Origin: Bacteroidales bacterium | Lineage (GTDB): Bacteria > Bacteroidota > Bacteroidia > Bacteroidales > UBA12481 | Direction of reading: 5' to 3' | Length of the DNA: 10,781 bases | Assembly (NCBI GenBank): GCA_028707745.1 | Contig: JAQWAJ010000029.1 | Span: forward strand, 1 to 10,781 | In this document: positions 1 to 7,413 of the stretch, piece by piece | Position numbering within the stretch: position 1 is the stretch's first letter | Layout: every line of letters starts with the position of its first letter | Notes under the pieces: generated by a model | The model's input: the letters and a program-made list of their open reading frames with translations, nothing else | Database searches by the model: none | Told to the model about the DNA's origin: nothing | Translations under genes and position numbers: made by a program

Positions 1-1
1 A

Positions 2-730
2 CTACTGATCCTATCTGTTGCTTTGGCTCTTTCCTGTTCCCCGGTTTTCGGACAATCCGGGAGTACTCCAGTACCAATAAAAAGCAATTCAGATATCAGC
101 ACCAACGACACCTGGGGTTTCGGCATCAATGCAGGCCTGAATGGATTCGGACTGGAACTGGTTAAAGGATTTGGCGACAGGCTGACTGGTCGTCTGGGTT
201 ACTCCTGGCTGAAATTCCCTTATTCCCGAAGGCTCGACCTCGAAGGGTATGACCTGGTGGCTGACGCTAAAATCACTTTGGGGGGCTCCATGATTGCAGC
301 CGATTATCGGTTAGCCAATCCCCGTTTTCACCTGACCGGCGGCATTGTTTTTAATCAAATGCAGGTGTTGGCGACGGTACGGTCGAGGAGTAGCTTTCCT
401 TACGGAGTTATTCAGATTCCTGCTGAAGAGGTGGGAACCATTACCGGCCAATTACGCCCCGGAATAAACATTTCCCCTTATCTTGCTGCCGGAATTACTG
501 ACACTTTACCGGGCAGATGCCCGCTGATCCTCAATGTGGAAGCCGGGTTTTTTTATCAGGGAGCACCGACGATTCAACTATCCGGAGAGGGAGTGATCGG
601 CCCGATGGCGAGCCAGGAGAATACGGATGTTATCAATAAAATAATGGCCAGATACCCGTTATATCCGATGATCAATTTCAGATTAACCTATTTCTGGCCG
701 TCGACGGGAAAATTAATTTCTGACAGATGA
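2..730 (+). CDS. Exported protein, probable outer-membrane β-barrel (5' end outside window)
   Basis: The frame is open from the window edge, and the first residues read LLILSVALALSCSPVFGQ. This is the hydrophobic core and cleavage region of a signal peptide, so the true start lies upstream and the TTG at 23 is only an internal leucine codon. 242 residues are visible. After cleavage near VFG|Q the protein alternates glycine-rich and aromatic strands typical of small outer-membrane barrels (GFGINAGLNGFGLELVKGFG near the start, RLGYSWLKF after it) and ends its last predicted strand with FRLTYFW. It has no recognisable enzyme motif. ALSC is a poor lipobox, so type I cleavage is more likely than lipidation. 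Its TGA overlaps the ATG of the next gene (ATGA), which suggests translational coupling and joint function with that lipoprotein. Barrel fold and location are inferred from composition; the family was not identified. Confidence 0.7.
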   Translation, partial: LLILSVALALSCSPVFGQSGSTPVPIKSNSDISTNDTWGFGINAGLNGFGLELVKGFGDRLTGRLGYSWLKFPYSRRLDLEGYDLVADAKITLGGSMIAADYRLANPRFHLTGGIVFNQMQVLATVRSRSSFPYGVIQIPAEEVGTITGQLRPGINISPYLAAGITDTLPGRCPLILNVEAGFFYQGAPTIQLSGEGVIGPMASQENTDVINKIMARYPLYPMINFRLTYFWPSTGKLISDR

Positions 731-3195
731 AGAACTACCGGCATAGCCTGATATGGTCATTGTGCCTGTTGACACTGCTCTTCAGCAGTTGCCGGAAATC
801 CGGGGATCCCATGGATGATATCAAGATCTCCATCGATCTGAATATTTTCAAAACGTTTGTATCGTTCCGGTTTGCAGATGCTCAAACAGGTGAACTGATC
901 GGTAGTTCTGACGGTACCGTAGTGACTCTGGCTTTTAGTGGCCGTGATGCTGCCGCGGTGGTATCCCAGACAGGTGAACAGCCTGCCCAACACACTTCGG
1001 TGCTGGGGATGGTAAGTGTGGCGCTCGATCCTTATGGCCCCTATGAAATGAAACCGGGGAACTCGGTGATCTTTGATTTTTTAGCCACTGCACCCGGATA
1101 TGCACCGACCCGGGCCTCGCTGACCATTACTCAAACAGGCACCCTGGTTTGTATTGTAAATATGAGGAAATCAGGATCTTCGCAAAGCGGGCCGCAGATA
1201 TACCGGGTTAAACCGGGCGATATCGTCGGCGGAACCCTGTTGGCAGGCTTTCGCATGATGACTCCCGGCAATCTTTTTGAACTGGATTGCCCGGACAGTG
1301 TGCAGTTTGCCGGAACCGGAGGAACACCGGCATCGGGGAGGCTGACTATTACCGCTACCCGTTATGGGAAATTATCTGAGACCGTTGCCGGCGGAACCCG
1401 GGTCATGGATTTTTCAGATCAGGGTGTTACCACTCCAGGAGTTCTTGACCCCGAAAGCATTCTGGATATTTCGCTACAAAGCGCCGGTGCAGGCACGATA
1501 ACGAACCTTCCCGGAAAGCCCGTCAGCTGGCGGTTTGCCGTGAGTACTGATTACCAGCCCGGAGATTCACTGCCGGTATGGAGCTACGTCCCCGGCGAAA
1601 AACTTTGGAAATCAGAAGGATATGCTAAGGTTTCCATCGAAGATACCAGCCGGTTCGCCACTTTTGCACTACACCATTTCAGTTTGTATGCCTCCGGCCA
1701 GGTAGCTCCATCGCGATCAGTATCAGGCGAGGTCTCTTTTTCTATCGATAAGCCCTTTCCAACCCTCAGTTTTCCGGGTATCATTTCCTTGTCAGATGCT
1801 GCCAGCGGGGAGATCATCCAAACGATTGCCGTTACCCTCTATTCAGGGCTCACTTTACCCCTTGCGCTGGATCTTCCGGTGGGATCAGCCATCAGTTTGA
1901 CCGTGCAGGCCACCGAGGCGGATTTTGAACTCGCCACCCAACCAACTTCCTGGTTAATAACCCCGGACCAGACCGCTTTTTCCGCATCGTTTACCCTGAT
2001 TCCGCTCAAATGTCATTTTTCTGGCACGGTGACAGCACATTTTCCTGCTGATTTCAGGGGTTACCCTGTCCCTGCACAGATCCGGATTACCGATGCTGAA
2101 TCCGGTAATCTGCTGTCAGTGAAATCCATTCAGATAGCTTCCGCTGATTTTTCATCTTCGGTTTCAATTATGGTTCGCGAAGGCAGAGCGGTTAATATCC
2201 GGATAATACCAATCGCCCTGGATTCCGATTTCAGAAGTAGCCCGGAGCAGATCAGAGAGGAGTCGCCTTGTATGGAAAACGGTTCGTGGAATTTTAATCT
2301 CGAAAGTACTACCTGCCGGATTCACAGCTCAATATCGGTCAATATCGCGGGTCCGCTTCAACACGAACCCATACCGGCCGAACTTATTCTGCTCCGCGCT
2401 TCCGACCGGCGCCGCATCAAATCCATGGTGGTGAACCTGAATCCCGGGGGAACGACTATTGATCTCGAATCGGCAGTTCCCTTGAACACGGATGTGGTAA
2501 TCTTACTCGGCCCTGCCTTAGCCGAACGTTCATTTACCACCGATCCGGGCGAGTTTACCTGGGCCAATCCTTGCAGCAACAGTTTGAATCCGGTGTTTAC
2601 CATAACACCCCGGTTTGCCCTGTTGACGGGGAAAATCGTGTTTACCTATGAAGCCGGACTGGTTGCTGACGATATTCCGATCAGGGTGCTTACCTATACG
2701 TTAAAAGATGACAAGCTGGTTTCGAGCAATGATTACCTGGTTCACCGTGCCGACCCCAACATTGTGATACGCCAGTTTACTCCTGCGGAACCTCTTTATC
2801 TGAAGATAACCCGGATAACCAATCAGGTGGGATTCAATCCTGTGCCCTTCAAGATTCAGATTCCGGATCCTTCATCAACGCCTGAAAGCTGGTCGGTGAA
2901 TCTCAACCCCACCGAATTTTGCCTGGTGCATTTCCTGGTCAAGGTTGTTTGCCCGAAAGGCGAGGTTTTACCTACCGTTCAGGGTTATTACCGGATTCCG
3001 GGCGACGAATGGCATGAAATGAATATTGTGAGTGGAAATCTATCTATTAACATTGAACTCGGATTGACCTATGAAGTGGGGATGATCCTGAACGGTGTGA
3101 TGATCGATAGTGTTTTCACGGTTGATAAGCGGGATATCAGTCTGACTTTCGATCTGGAGCCCAGCGATTGTGAAAAGATGGGGTGGGGCAAATAG
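727..3195 (+). CDS. Large modular lipoprotein with repeated β-sandwich domains
   Basis: This 822-residue protein begins with a lipoprotein signal peptide: a basic n-region, a hydrophobic core and lipobox LFSSC with the lipidated cysteine at residue 22. The residues after the cysteine (RKSGDPMDD) are not a clear surface-export signal, so which face of the membrane it occupies is open. Residues ~35-147 look like a carboxypeptidase-regulatory-like module (DAQTGELIG). Residues ~155-325 form a different domain ending in WSYVPGEKLW and HHFSLYASG. Residues ~331-815 contain about five divergent modules of roughly 85-100 residues. Several start with a short hydrophobic strand followed by a P(V/I)PA or D(A/E)xSG-type loop, e.g. 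PVPAQIRITDAESGNLL in module 3. No catalytic motif is evident, so a structural, adhesive or ligand-binding surface role is plausible but inferred. It overlaps the upstream barrel gene by 4 bp. The start is fixed by the signal peptide. Confidence 0.85.
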   Translation: MKNYRHSLIWSLCLLTLLFSSCRKSGDPMDDIKISIDLNIFKTFVSFRFADAQTGELIGSSDGTVVTLAFSGRDAAAVVSQTGEQPAQHTSVLGMVSVALDPYGPYEMKPGNSVIFDFLATAPGYAPTRASLTITQTGTLVCIVNMRKSGSSQSGPQIYRVKPGDIVGGTLLAGFRMMTPGNLFELDCPDSVQFAGTGGTPASGRLTITATRYGKLSETVAGGTRVMDFSDQGVTTPGVLDPESILDISLQSAGAGTITNLPGKPVSWRFAVSTDYQPGDSLPVWSYVPGEKLWKSEGYAKVSIEDTSRFATFALHHFSLYASGQVAPSRSVSGEVSFSIDKPFPTLSFPGIISLSDAASGEIIQTIAVTLYSGLTLPLALDLPVGSAISLTVQATEADFELATQPTSWLITPDQTAFSASFTLIPLKCHFSGTVTAHFPADFRGYPVPAQIRITDAESGNLLSVKSIQIASADFSSSVSIMVREGRAVNIRIIPIALDSDFRSSPEQIREESPCMENGSWNFNLESTTCRIHSSISVNIAGPLQHEPIPAELILLRASDRRRIKSMVVNLNPGGTTIDLESAVPLNTDVVILLGPALAERSFTTDPGEFTWANPCSNSLNPVFTITPRFALLTGKIVFTYEAGLVADDIPIRVLTYTLKDDKLVSSNDYLVHRADPNIVIRQFTPAEPLYLKITRITNQVGFNPVPFKIQIPDPSSTPESWSVNLNPTEFCLVHFLVKVVCPKGEVLPTVQGYYRIPGDEWHEMNIVSGNLSINIELGLTYEVGMILNGVMIDSVFTVDKRDISLTFDLEPSDCEKMGWGK

Positions 3196-3197
3196 TA

Positions 3198-3896
3198 TCA
3201 GGGAGCGGCAACCTCCCCTTTTCTTAATACATAAACGATTCCGTACTCTTCGGCGAGTTTCCGTCGTTCCGCTTCGGGATATCTGGAATAAAACTTCTCG
3301 ATTCCGTCCCATACGGTAGCCAGGAGGGCATCTACTTCTTTGCGGATCTCGGCCATTTTCTGATCGGCACGTTCGGTAGATTTATTGGCAGTCGCCAGAA
3401 TATAGAACCCGTCCCTGCATTGGTCATACCAGACTTTTACCTTGGCGATACTGGGGGTCATAATGGGCATGCCGCCCTGCTTGGTGCGCAGGTTTTCACC
3501 GTCGATGATCCGTTGACCCCATTCGAGCAAATCGGTGTCGCACCGGAGATCGGGCAGCCGGTTACCGAACTCTTCAAGGCCATAAAGAGCTCTGGCGGAT
3601 TCGGGAATTTCTTCGCGGGTTATCGCAAAGTTAAGGACCTGAATGAAGTGCGACAGATACAACCGGGCTTTCATCAGTTTGGGCTGATGCTCGCGGTTAA
3701 ACGCAATCTGGTTTTTCCGGGCCTGTTCCTGCTGATGTTTGGCCCCTTCGAGCTTACAGATGATATTCCGCAAAGTGTGGATGTGCTCGGCCGGATAAGC
3801 CAATTCATCCAAACCGGCAATCTCAGCCATCCGGGTGGATGCATTGAGCGCCTTTAGCCGGGCAACATCGGTAGTGGGTAATCTTCGGTAGGGCAT
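3198..3896 (-). CDS. Conserved uncharacterised helical protein
   Basis: This is a 232-residue cytoplasmic protein with no signal peptide or membrane segment. It is rich in charged residues and looks mainly α-helical. Notable stretches are an N-terminal LPTTDVARLKAL (residues 6-17), a helical segment KARLYLSHFIQVLNFAI (76-92), EWGQRIIDGE (125-134), and a charged helical C-terminal half (about 170-218) ending in YGIVYVLRKGE. From memory, similar proteins of about this length occur in Bacteroidales genomes as unannotated conserved proteins; I cannot attach a family name or function. Its stop lies 2 nt from the convergent lipoprotein stop, and its start diverges from the aminopeptidase gene. The long open frame on the opposite strand (3420-3857) looks like a shadow. 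That this is the real gene rests on its regular helical composition and full length from ATG. Confidence 0.75.
   Translation of the reverse strand: MPYRRLPTTDVARLKALNASTRMAEIAGLDELAYPAEHIHTLRNIICKLEGAKHQQEQARKNQIAFNREHQPKLMKARLYLSHFIQVLNFAITREEIPESARALYGLEEFGNRLPDLRCDTDLLEWGQRIIDGENLRTKQGGMPIMTPSIAKVKVWYDQCRDGFYILATANKSTERADQKMAEIRKEVDALLATVWDGIEKFYSRYPEAERRKLAEEYGIVYVLRKGEVAAP
3201..3225 (+). terminator. Possible weak intrinsic terminator for the lipoprotein gene
   Basis: Just after the lipoprotein stop, GGGAG (3201-3205) can pair with CTCCC (3213-3217) across a 7-nt loop, and CTTTTCTT follows. The stem is only 5 bp, but it is GC-rich and has a U-rich tail. It lies wholly inside the 3' coding end of the convergent gene, which fits the fact that only 2 nt separate the two stop codons. 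This is a manual reading without an energy calculation. Confidence 0.35.
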
Positions 3897-4004
3897 GGCA
3901 TTTTATCCAGGCTTAAATTACACAAAATCGGAATAAAAACCATTTGCCGGCAGCAAAGTGGTAACCGAATTGGCTTATCTTCGTTCGTTATAAAAAATAC
4001 GACC
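3897..4004. promoter_or_regulatory. Divergent intergenic region with candidate -7 box for the aminopeptidase gene
   Basis: This 108-bp AT-rich spacer must hold promoters for both divergent genes. On the + strand TATCTTCG at 3976-3983 matches the Bacteroidetes -7 consensus TAnnTTTG at five of its six fixed positions and lies 21 nt before the ATG. A TTTG at 3943-3946 is about 10 nt too far upstream to be a properly spaced -33 element, so the promoter call is weak. No convincing box was found on the - strand. An A-rich stretch (TATAAAAAATACGACC) directly precedes the ATG and may aid ribosome binding. Confidence 0.25.
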
Positions 4005-5387
4005 ATGTTTCAACCACAAATTTACCTTCAACGAAGAGCCCAACTCCGAAAAATCATGGGCAACGGGCTGGTGTTACTGCCCGGAAATGTCGATGCCGCT
4101 TTTAACTACCCGGCAAATCAATACCATTTCAGGCAGGACAGCACATTTCTCTATTATTTTGGACTTGACCACGCCGGGCTGGCGGGGGTGATCGATGCCG
4201 ATTCGGGTGAAGACTGGATTTTCGGGAACGATGTTGACATGGACGATATCATCTGGATGGGAGTCCTTCCGACGGTTAAAGAGATGGCGCTTGAAGTGGG
4301 TGTAACCCATACGGTCCCATACAAAAATCTCGAAGATGCAATCAATAAGGCACTTGCACAGGGTCGTGAAATTCATCTTCTGCCTCCTTACCGGGGCGAG
4401 ACTATGCTCGAACTGGAACGTCTTCTTAAAATTCCGGCCGCCGGGCTCAAAGGAAAATCGTCGGTTAAACTGATTAAAGCCGTTGTTTCGCAGCGCTCCA
4501 TTAAGGATCAGTACGAGATCACAGAGATTCAGAAAGCCATGGATACGGCTGGTTTGATGCATACCAAGGCCATGAAAATGGCCATGCCGGGTGTTTGGGA
4601 ACAGGAGATTGCGGGAACCATCGAAGGCATTGCCATGGCTCACGGCGGACCGGTTTCATTCCCGGTTATCCTGAGCATGAACGGGCAGACGTTGCATAAT
4701 CATGATCACAGCCAGTACCTTCAGGAAGGCCGGATGATGGTGGTGGATGCCGGATGCGAAACATCGATGCACTATGCTTCCGATCTTACGCGTACCGTGC
4801 CGGTGGGACTGCGGTTCAACAGCCGTCAGAAAGAGGTGTATGAAGCCGTTCTGAACGCCAATATGAAGGCCATCGAAGTCATTAAACCCGGTCTTTTTTA
4901 CCGGGATATTCACAAAATGGCTGCTGCTGTGCTGGTTGACGGACTGAAAGGAATCGGACTGATGAAGGGCAATACACAGGATGCCGTCGAAGCCGGAGCC
5001 TATGCCCTGTTCCTCCCTCACGGGCTGGGCCACATGATGGGTCTCGATGTTCATGATATGGAAAACCTCGGGCAGGTCTATGTGGGTTATGACGATGAAA
5101 TCCAGCCGTCGACACAGTTCGGGATCTCATTCCTGCGCCTGGGGCGTAGACTGCAGCCAGGATTTGTGATCACCGATGAGCCCGGATGCTACTTTATACC
5201 GGCCCTGATCGATCAGTGGAAAGCCGAAGGTTTACATACTGATTTTATTAATTACACGGCAGTCGAGAAATACAAAGATTTCGGAGGCATCCGCATCGAG
5301 GACGATATACTGGTCACCGAAACCGGCAATTTAGTGTTGGGCAAAGGGGTAGCTAAAACGGTAAAGGATATTGAAGCCCTTAGATAG
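4005..5387 (+). CDS. pepP: Xaa-Pro aminopeptidase (aminopeptidase P, M24B family)
   Basis: This 460-residue metallopeptidase removes an N-terminal residue that precedes proline. Residues 1 to ~150 form the aminopeptidase P N-terminal domain (YHFRQDSTFLYYFGLDHAG at 40-58). Residues ~170-460 form the pita-bread catalytic domain. The five dinuclear-metal ligands are visible by comparison with E. coli PepP: D248 (VVDAG), D260 (SDLTRT), H343 (HGLGH), E392 (DEPGCY) and E432 (RIEDD). Catalytic histidines are expected at H231, H339 and H350 (DVHD). All are present, so the enzyme should be active. There is no signal peptide, so it is probably cytoplasmic. The loop between VHD and DEPG is about 40 residues, longer than in the E. 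coli enzyme. The gene stands alone, with a divergent promoter region upstream and a strong hairpin downstream. Confidence 0.95.
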   Translation: MFQPQIYLQRRAQLRKIMGNGLVLLPGNVDAAFNYPANQYHFRQDSTFLYYFGLDHAGLAGVIDADSGEDWIFGNDVDMDDIIWMGVLPTVKEMALEVGVTHTVPYKNLEDAINKALAQGREIHLLPPYRGETMLELERLLKIPAAGLKGKSSVKLIKAVVSQRSIKDQYEITEIQKAMDTAGLMHTKAMKMAMPGVWEQEIAGTIEGIAMAHGGPVSFPVILSMNGQTLHNHDHSQYLQEGRMMVVDAGCETSMHYASDLTRTVPVGLRFNSRQKEVYEAVLNANMKAIEVIKPGLFYRDIHKMAAAVLVDGLKGIGLMKGNTQDAVEAGAYALFLPHGLGHMMGLDVHDMENLGQVYVGYDDEIQPSTQFGISFLRLGRRLQPGFVITDEPGCYFIPALIDQWKAEGLHTDFINYTAVEKYKDFGGIRIEDDILVTETGNLVLGKGVAKTVKDIEALR

Positions 5388-5402
5388 AATTCCCGGAATT
5401 CT
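5386..5402. repeat. 17-bp palindrome at the aminopeptidase stop codon
   Basis: The sequence reads AGAATTCC-C-GGAATTCT, a perfect 8-1-8 inverted repeat that begins within the TAG stop codon at 5385-5387. It could form a short RNA hairpin or be a protein-binding dyad, or it may simply be chance. It lies 11 nt before the large terminator hairpin. Confidence 0.6.
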
Positions 5403-5413
5403 TCAGGGTAATT

Positions 5414-5447
5414 ACAATAAAGGCGCAGCATTATGCGCCTTTATTGT
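5414..5447. terminator. Bidirectional intrinsic terminator
   Basis: Arms 5414-5427 and 5434-5447 are perfectly complementary over 14 bp (ACAATAAAGGCGCA against TGCGCCTTTATTGT) around a 6-nt loop. On the + strand TTT and then CCTTTC follow, and the A/T outer stem adds to the U-rich run, which suits termination of the aminopeptidase transcript. On the - strand the TAA stop of the convergent gene (5441-5443) lies inside the stem, and TTTATTGTAATT serves as a weaker tail. It is the only strong structure between the two convergent genes. Confidence 0.85.
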
Positions 5448-6658
5448 TTTCCTTTCGGCAGGTAATCTGTTGGAAGCATCTTTCTGACCCGATAAGCCTG
5501 GTCAAGAATGACCCATTCCAGTGTTCCGCCGGGCACCTGGAAATTTCCTTCCCAGTCGAAAATGATTTTACCTGTGGTAGAACTGATGGCCCACCTGGTA
5601 ACTTCAGACCGATCCTGGCTTTTATCGGGATTTTTAAAAACGAGCAGGCGGCCATTCAATGCCAGGGCCTTGATTCCTTCTGACGGCCCTTCGGTGATCA
5701 GGCTATCCGGAATGATATACTCTTCATCCGGGGAAAAGTAAACATATTCAGACTCTTTTTTCCCCGGAAACCAGGCGAAAATGCTATCTCTTTTAGCCTG
5801 ACTGGTTCCGCCTAAACCCGCATTCAGGTTTTCTCCCGGCTGAATATCAGCTTTCGCGGGGAGTGTTTTGCGCAGGAAGTATCCGTTTACGGCAAGTTTA
5901 TTCTGATTAAGCATCATGAGGAAGTGACGGAGGCTCCCGTGGAATTCGGCTTCGCGGTTTTTCTCCCAGTTCAGGCCTGATAGTGGAATGACCGATTTGA
6001 GGTTCTCAAACAGGGTGCTGCCGGAATAGGAGTAACTGGATTTCTTGAACCCGTATAACCGCTGGGGAGGAGTTTGCTCAAATTTAAAATAGTCGAGAAA
6101 ATAGGTGATCCGGTAACCCAACTGGCGATTGACAATTTTCAAAGGTTTTTGCGCATATCCAATCAGGATATCCCCCTGATAATAAAATTTAAGGTCCTTT
6201 TGATTCTCCAGGAAACACTTGGTTTCAAAAGGATCGCCGAGAAAATACTCCTTAAAGATGTTGAAACTCCTCTCCCAGTTCGGAATTTCGCCTTTGATCA
6301 CTACTTCGCTCAGCGCTACCGTTTTTCCCGATATTCTGACATTCAGACTCGTGTGTGCGCCCGGAATAACCGTCATCAGATACTCCAACGGCTCGTATGA
6401 CAGGTGCCTGAACAGCAGCTTCTGATCTCCGGCCGGCAGCTTGGAGAGGAAATATTCCCCTTTCGAATTGGTTGAGGTGCCGATGGTTGTTGAGGGGATA
6501 AAAACGATCACATCGGCAACCGGCTGGCCGGTGATTGAATCGGTCACCACTCCGGAGACGGAGCTGGTTTGGGCCAAGCCCACCTGAGCCGGTGATTTTA
6601 AGGAACCTGTTAACAGAAAGGAAAGTGCAATTACTGTAAAGCAGGTTTTACGGGTCAT
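5441..6658 (-). CDS. Exported carboxypeptidase-regulatory-like domain protein
   Basis: This 405-residue protein has an N-terminal signal peptide (hydrophobic residues ~6-20, cleavage probably near SPAQ). Residues ~32-110 form a carboxypeptidase D regulatory-like β-sandwich: SGVVTDSITGQPVADVIVF, then GTSTNSKGEYFLSKLPAG and a final VALSEVVIKG at 114-123. The remaining ~280 residues carry features of a family I recall as widespread in Bacteroidetes but uncharacterised: an aromatic W128..FKEYFLGD segment, a CFLENQKDLKF motif near 148-158, and PLKIVNRQLGYRITYFLDYF at 172-191. It is too short to contain a TonB-dependent receptor barrel. It probably acts in the periplasm or at the outer membrane; its role is unknown. 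The ATG lies 6 nt after the stop of the complex II iron-sulfur gene, so it is probably co-transcribed, although no functional link is known. Its stop codon lies inside the terminator hairpin. Confidence 0.85.
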   Translation of the reverse strand: MTRKTCFTVIALSFLLTGSLKSPAQVGLAQTSSVSGVVTDSITGQPVADVIVFIPSTTIGTSTNSKGEYFLSKLPAGDQKLLFRHLSYEPLEYLMTVIPGAHTSLNVRISGKTVALSEVVIKGEIPNWERSFNIFKEYFLGDPFETKCFLENQKDLKFYYQGDILIGYAQKPLKIVNRQLGYRITYFLDYFKFEQTPPQRLYGFKKSSYSYSGSTLFENLKSVIPLSGLNWEKNREAEFHGSLRHFLMMLNQNKLAVNGYFLRKTLPAKADIQPGENLNAGLGGTSQAKRDSIFAWFPGKKESEYVYFSPDEEYIIPDSLITEGPSEGIKALALNGRLLVFKNPDKSQDRSEVTRWAISSTTGKIIFDWEGNFQVPGGTLEWVILDQAYRVRKMLPTDYLPKGKQ

Positions 6659-6664
6659 CTGAGT

Positions 6665-7408
6665 TTAACTTTTAAGGTTTGCCAGAAGAAATTCGCGGTT
6701 GAGCCTGGCAATATGTTCGATCGATACCCCTTTTGGGCATTCCACCTCACAGGCGCCGGTATTGGTACAGGCTCCGAAACCCAGTTCATCCATTTTTGCC
6801 ACCATGGCTTTTGCCCGGCGAACTGCCTCAGGCCGGCCCTGTGGAAGGAGCGCCAGGTGCGAGACTTTCCCGGCAACAAAAAGCATCGCCGAGGAATTTT
6901 TGCAGGTTGCCACGCAGGCCCCGCAGCCGATGCAGGCAGCGGCATCCATAGCCTCATCCGCTTTATGTTTCGGGATCAGAATTCCGTTCCCGTCGCGGGC
7001 CGATCCGGTATTCACCGAGATAAATCCGCCGGCTTGCAGAATCTGATCGAAAGCAGTGCGGTCAACCATTAAGTCCTTGATTACCGGAAATCCCCCTGCG
7101 CGCCAGGGCTCGATCACGATGGTATCCCCATCCCTGAACTTACGCATGTGAAGCTGGCAGGTGGTGATATCATCATCCGGTCCGTGGGCGCGGCCATTAA
7201 TGTACAAGCTGCAGGTGCCGCAGATTCCTTCACGGCAGTCATGATCAAAAACCACCGGCTCCTGGCCTCCGCTTACCAGCTGCTCGTTTAAAACGTCCAG
7301 CATTTCCAGGAAAGAGCTGTCGGGAGAAATGTTTTTCAGCGTGTAGATTTCAAACCGTCCTTTAGCTTTCCGGTTATCCTGCCGCCATATTTTCAGTGTC
7401 AGATCCAT
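6665..7408 (-). CDS. sdhB: Succinate dehydrogenase/fumarate reductase iron-sulfur subunit
   Basis: This 247-residue subunit passes electrons from the flavoprotein to the membrane cytochrome b. The N-terminal ferredoxin domain carries the [2Fe-2S] ligands C58, C63, C66 and C84 ([10 protein letters not shown]). The C-terminal domain has C159, C162, C165 and C169 ([13 protein letters not shown]) and C214, C220 and C224 ([14 protein letters not shown]). By family precedent these bind one [4Fe-4S] (C159, C162, C165, C224) and one [3Fe-4S] cluster (C169, C214, C220). All eleven cysteines are present. CKN after the first group, in place of CPS, is typical of type-B enzymes of Bacteroidetes and Actinobacteria. 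It starts 5 nt after the flavoprotein stop. Sequence alone does not decide whether the enzyme runs mainly as succinate dehydrogenase or fumarate reductase; frdB would be an equally fair name. Confidence 0.96.
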   Translation of the reverse strand: MDLTLKIWRQDNRKAKGRFEIYTLKNISPDSSFLEMLDVLNEQLVSGGQEPVVFDHDCREGICGTCSLYINGRAHGPDDDITTCQLHMRKFRDGDTIVIEPWRAGGFPVIKDLMVDRTAFDQILQAGGFISVNTGSARDGNGILIPKHKADEAMDAAACIGCGACVATCKNSSAMLFVAGKVSHLALLPQGRPEAVRRAKAMVAKMDELGFGACTNTGACEVECPKGVSIEHIARLNREFLLANLKS

Positions 7409-7413
7409 GGTCG

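Noticed and set aside
23..25. TTG as the start codon of the first gene
   Set aside because: The frame is open upstream to base 2 and encodes the hydrophobic core of a signal peptide, so the start must lie outside the window.
3420..3857. 145-residue open frame on the + strand opposite the uncharacterised helical gene
   Set aside because: It is antisense to a longer, better-composed frame, and its own composition shows no coherent fold or motif. It is best explained as a shadow of the - strand gene.
4074..4643. 189-residue - strand open frame opposite the aminopeptidase N-terminal domain
   Set aside because: The + strand codes for a complete M24B enzyme. The antisense frame is a composition shadow.
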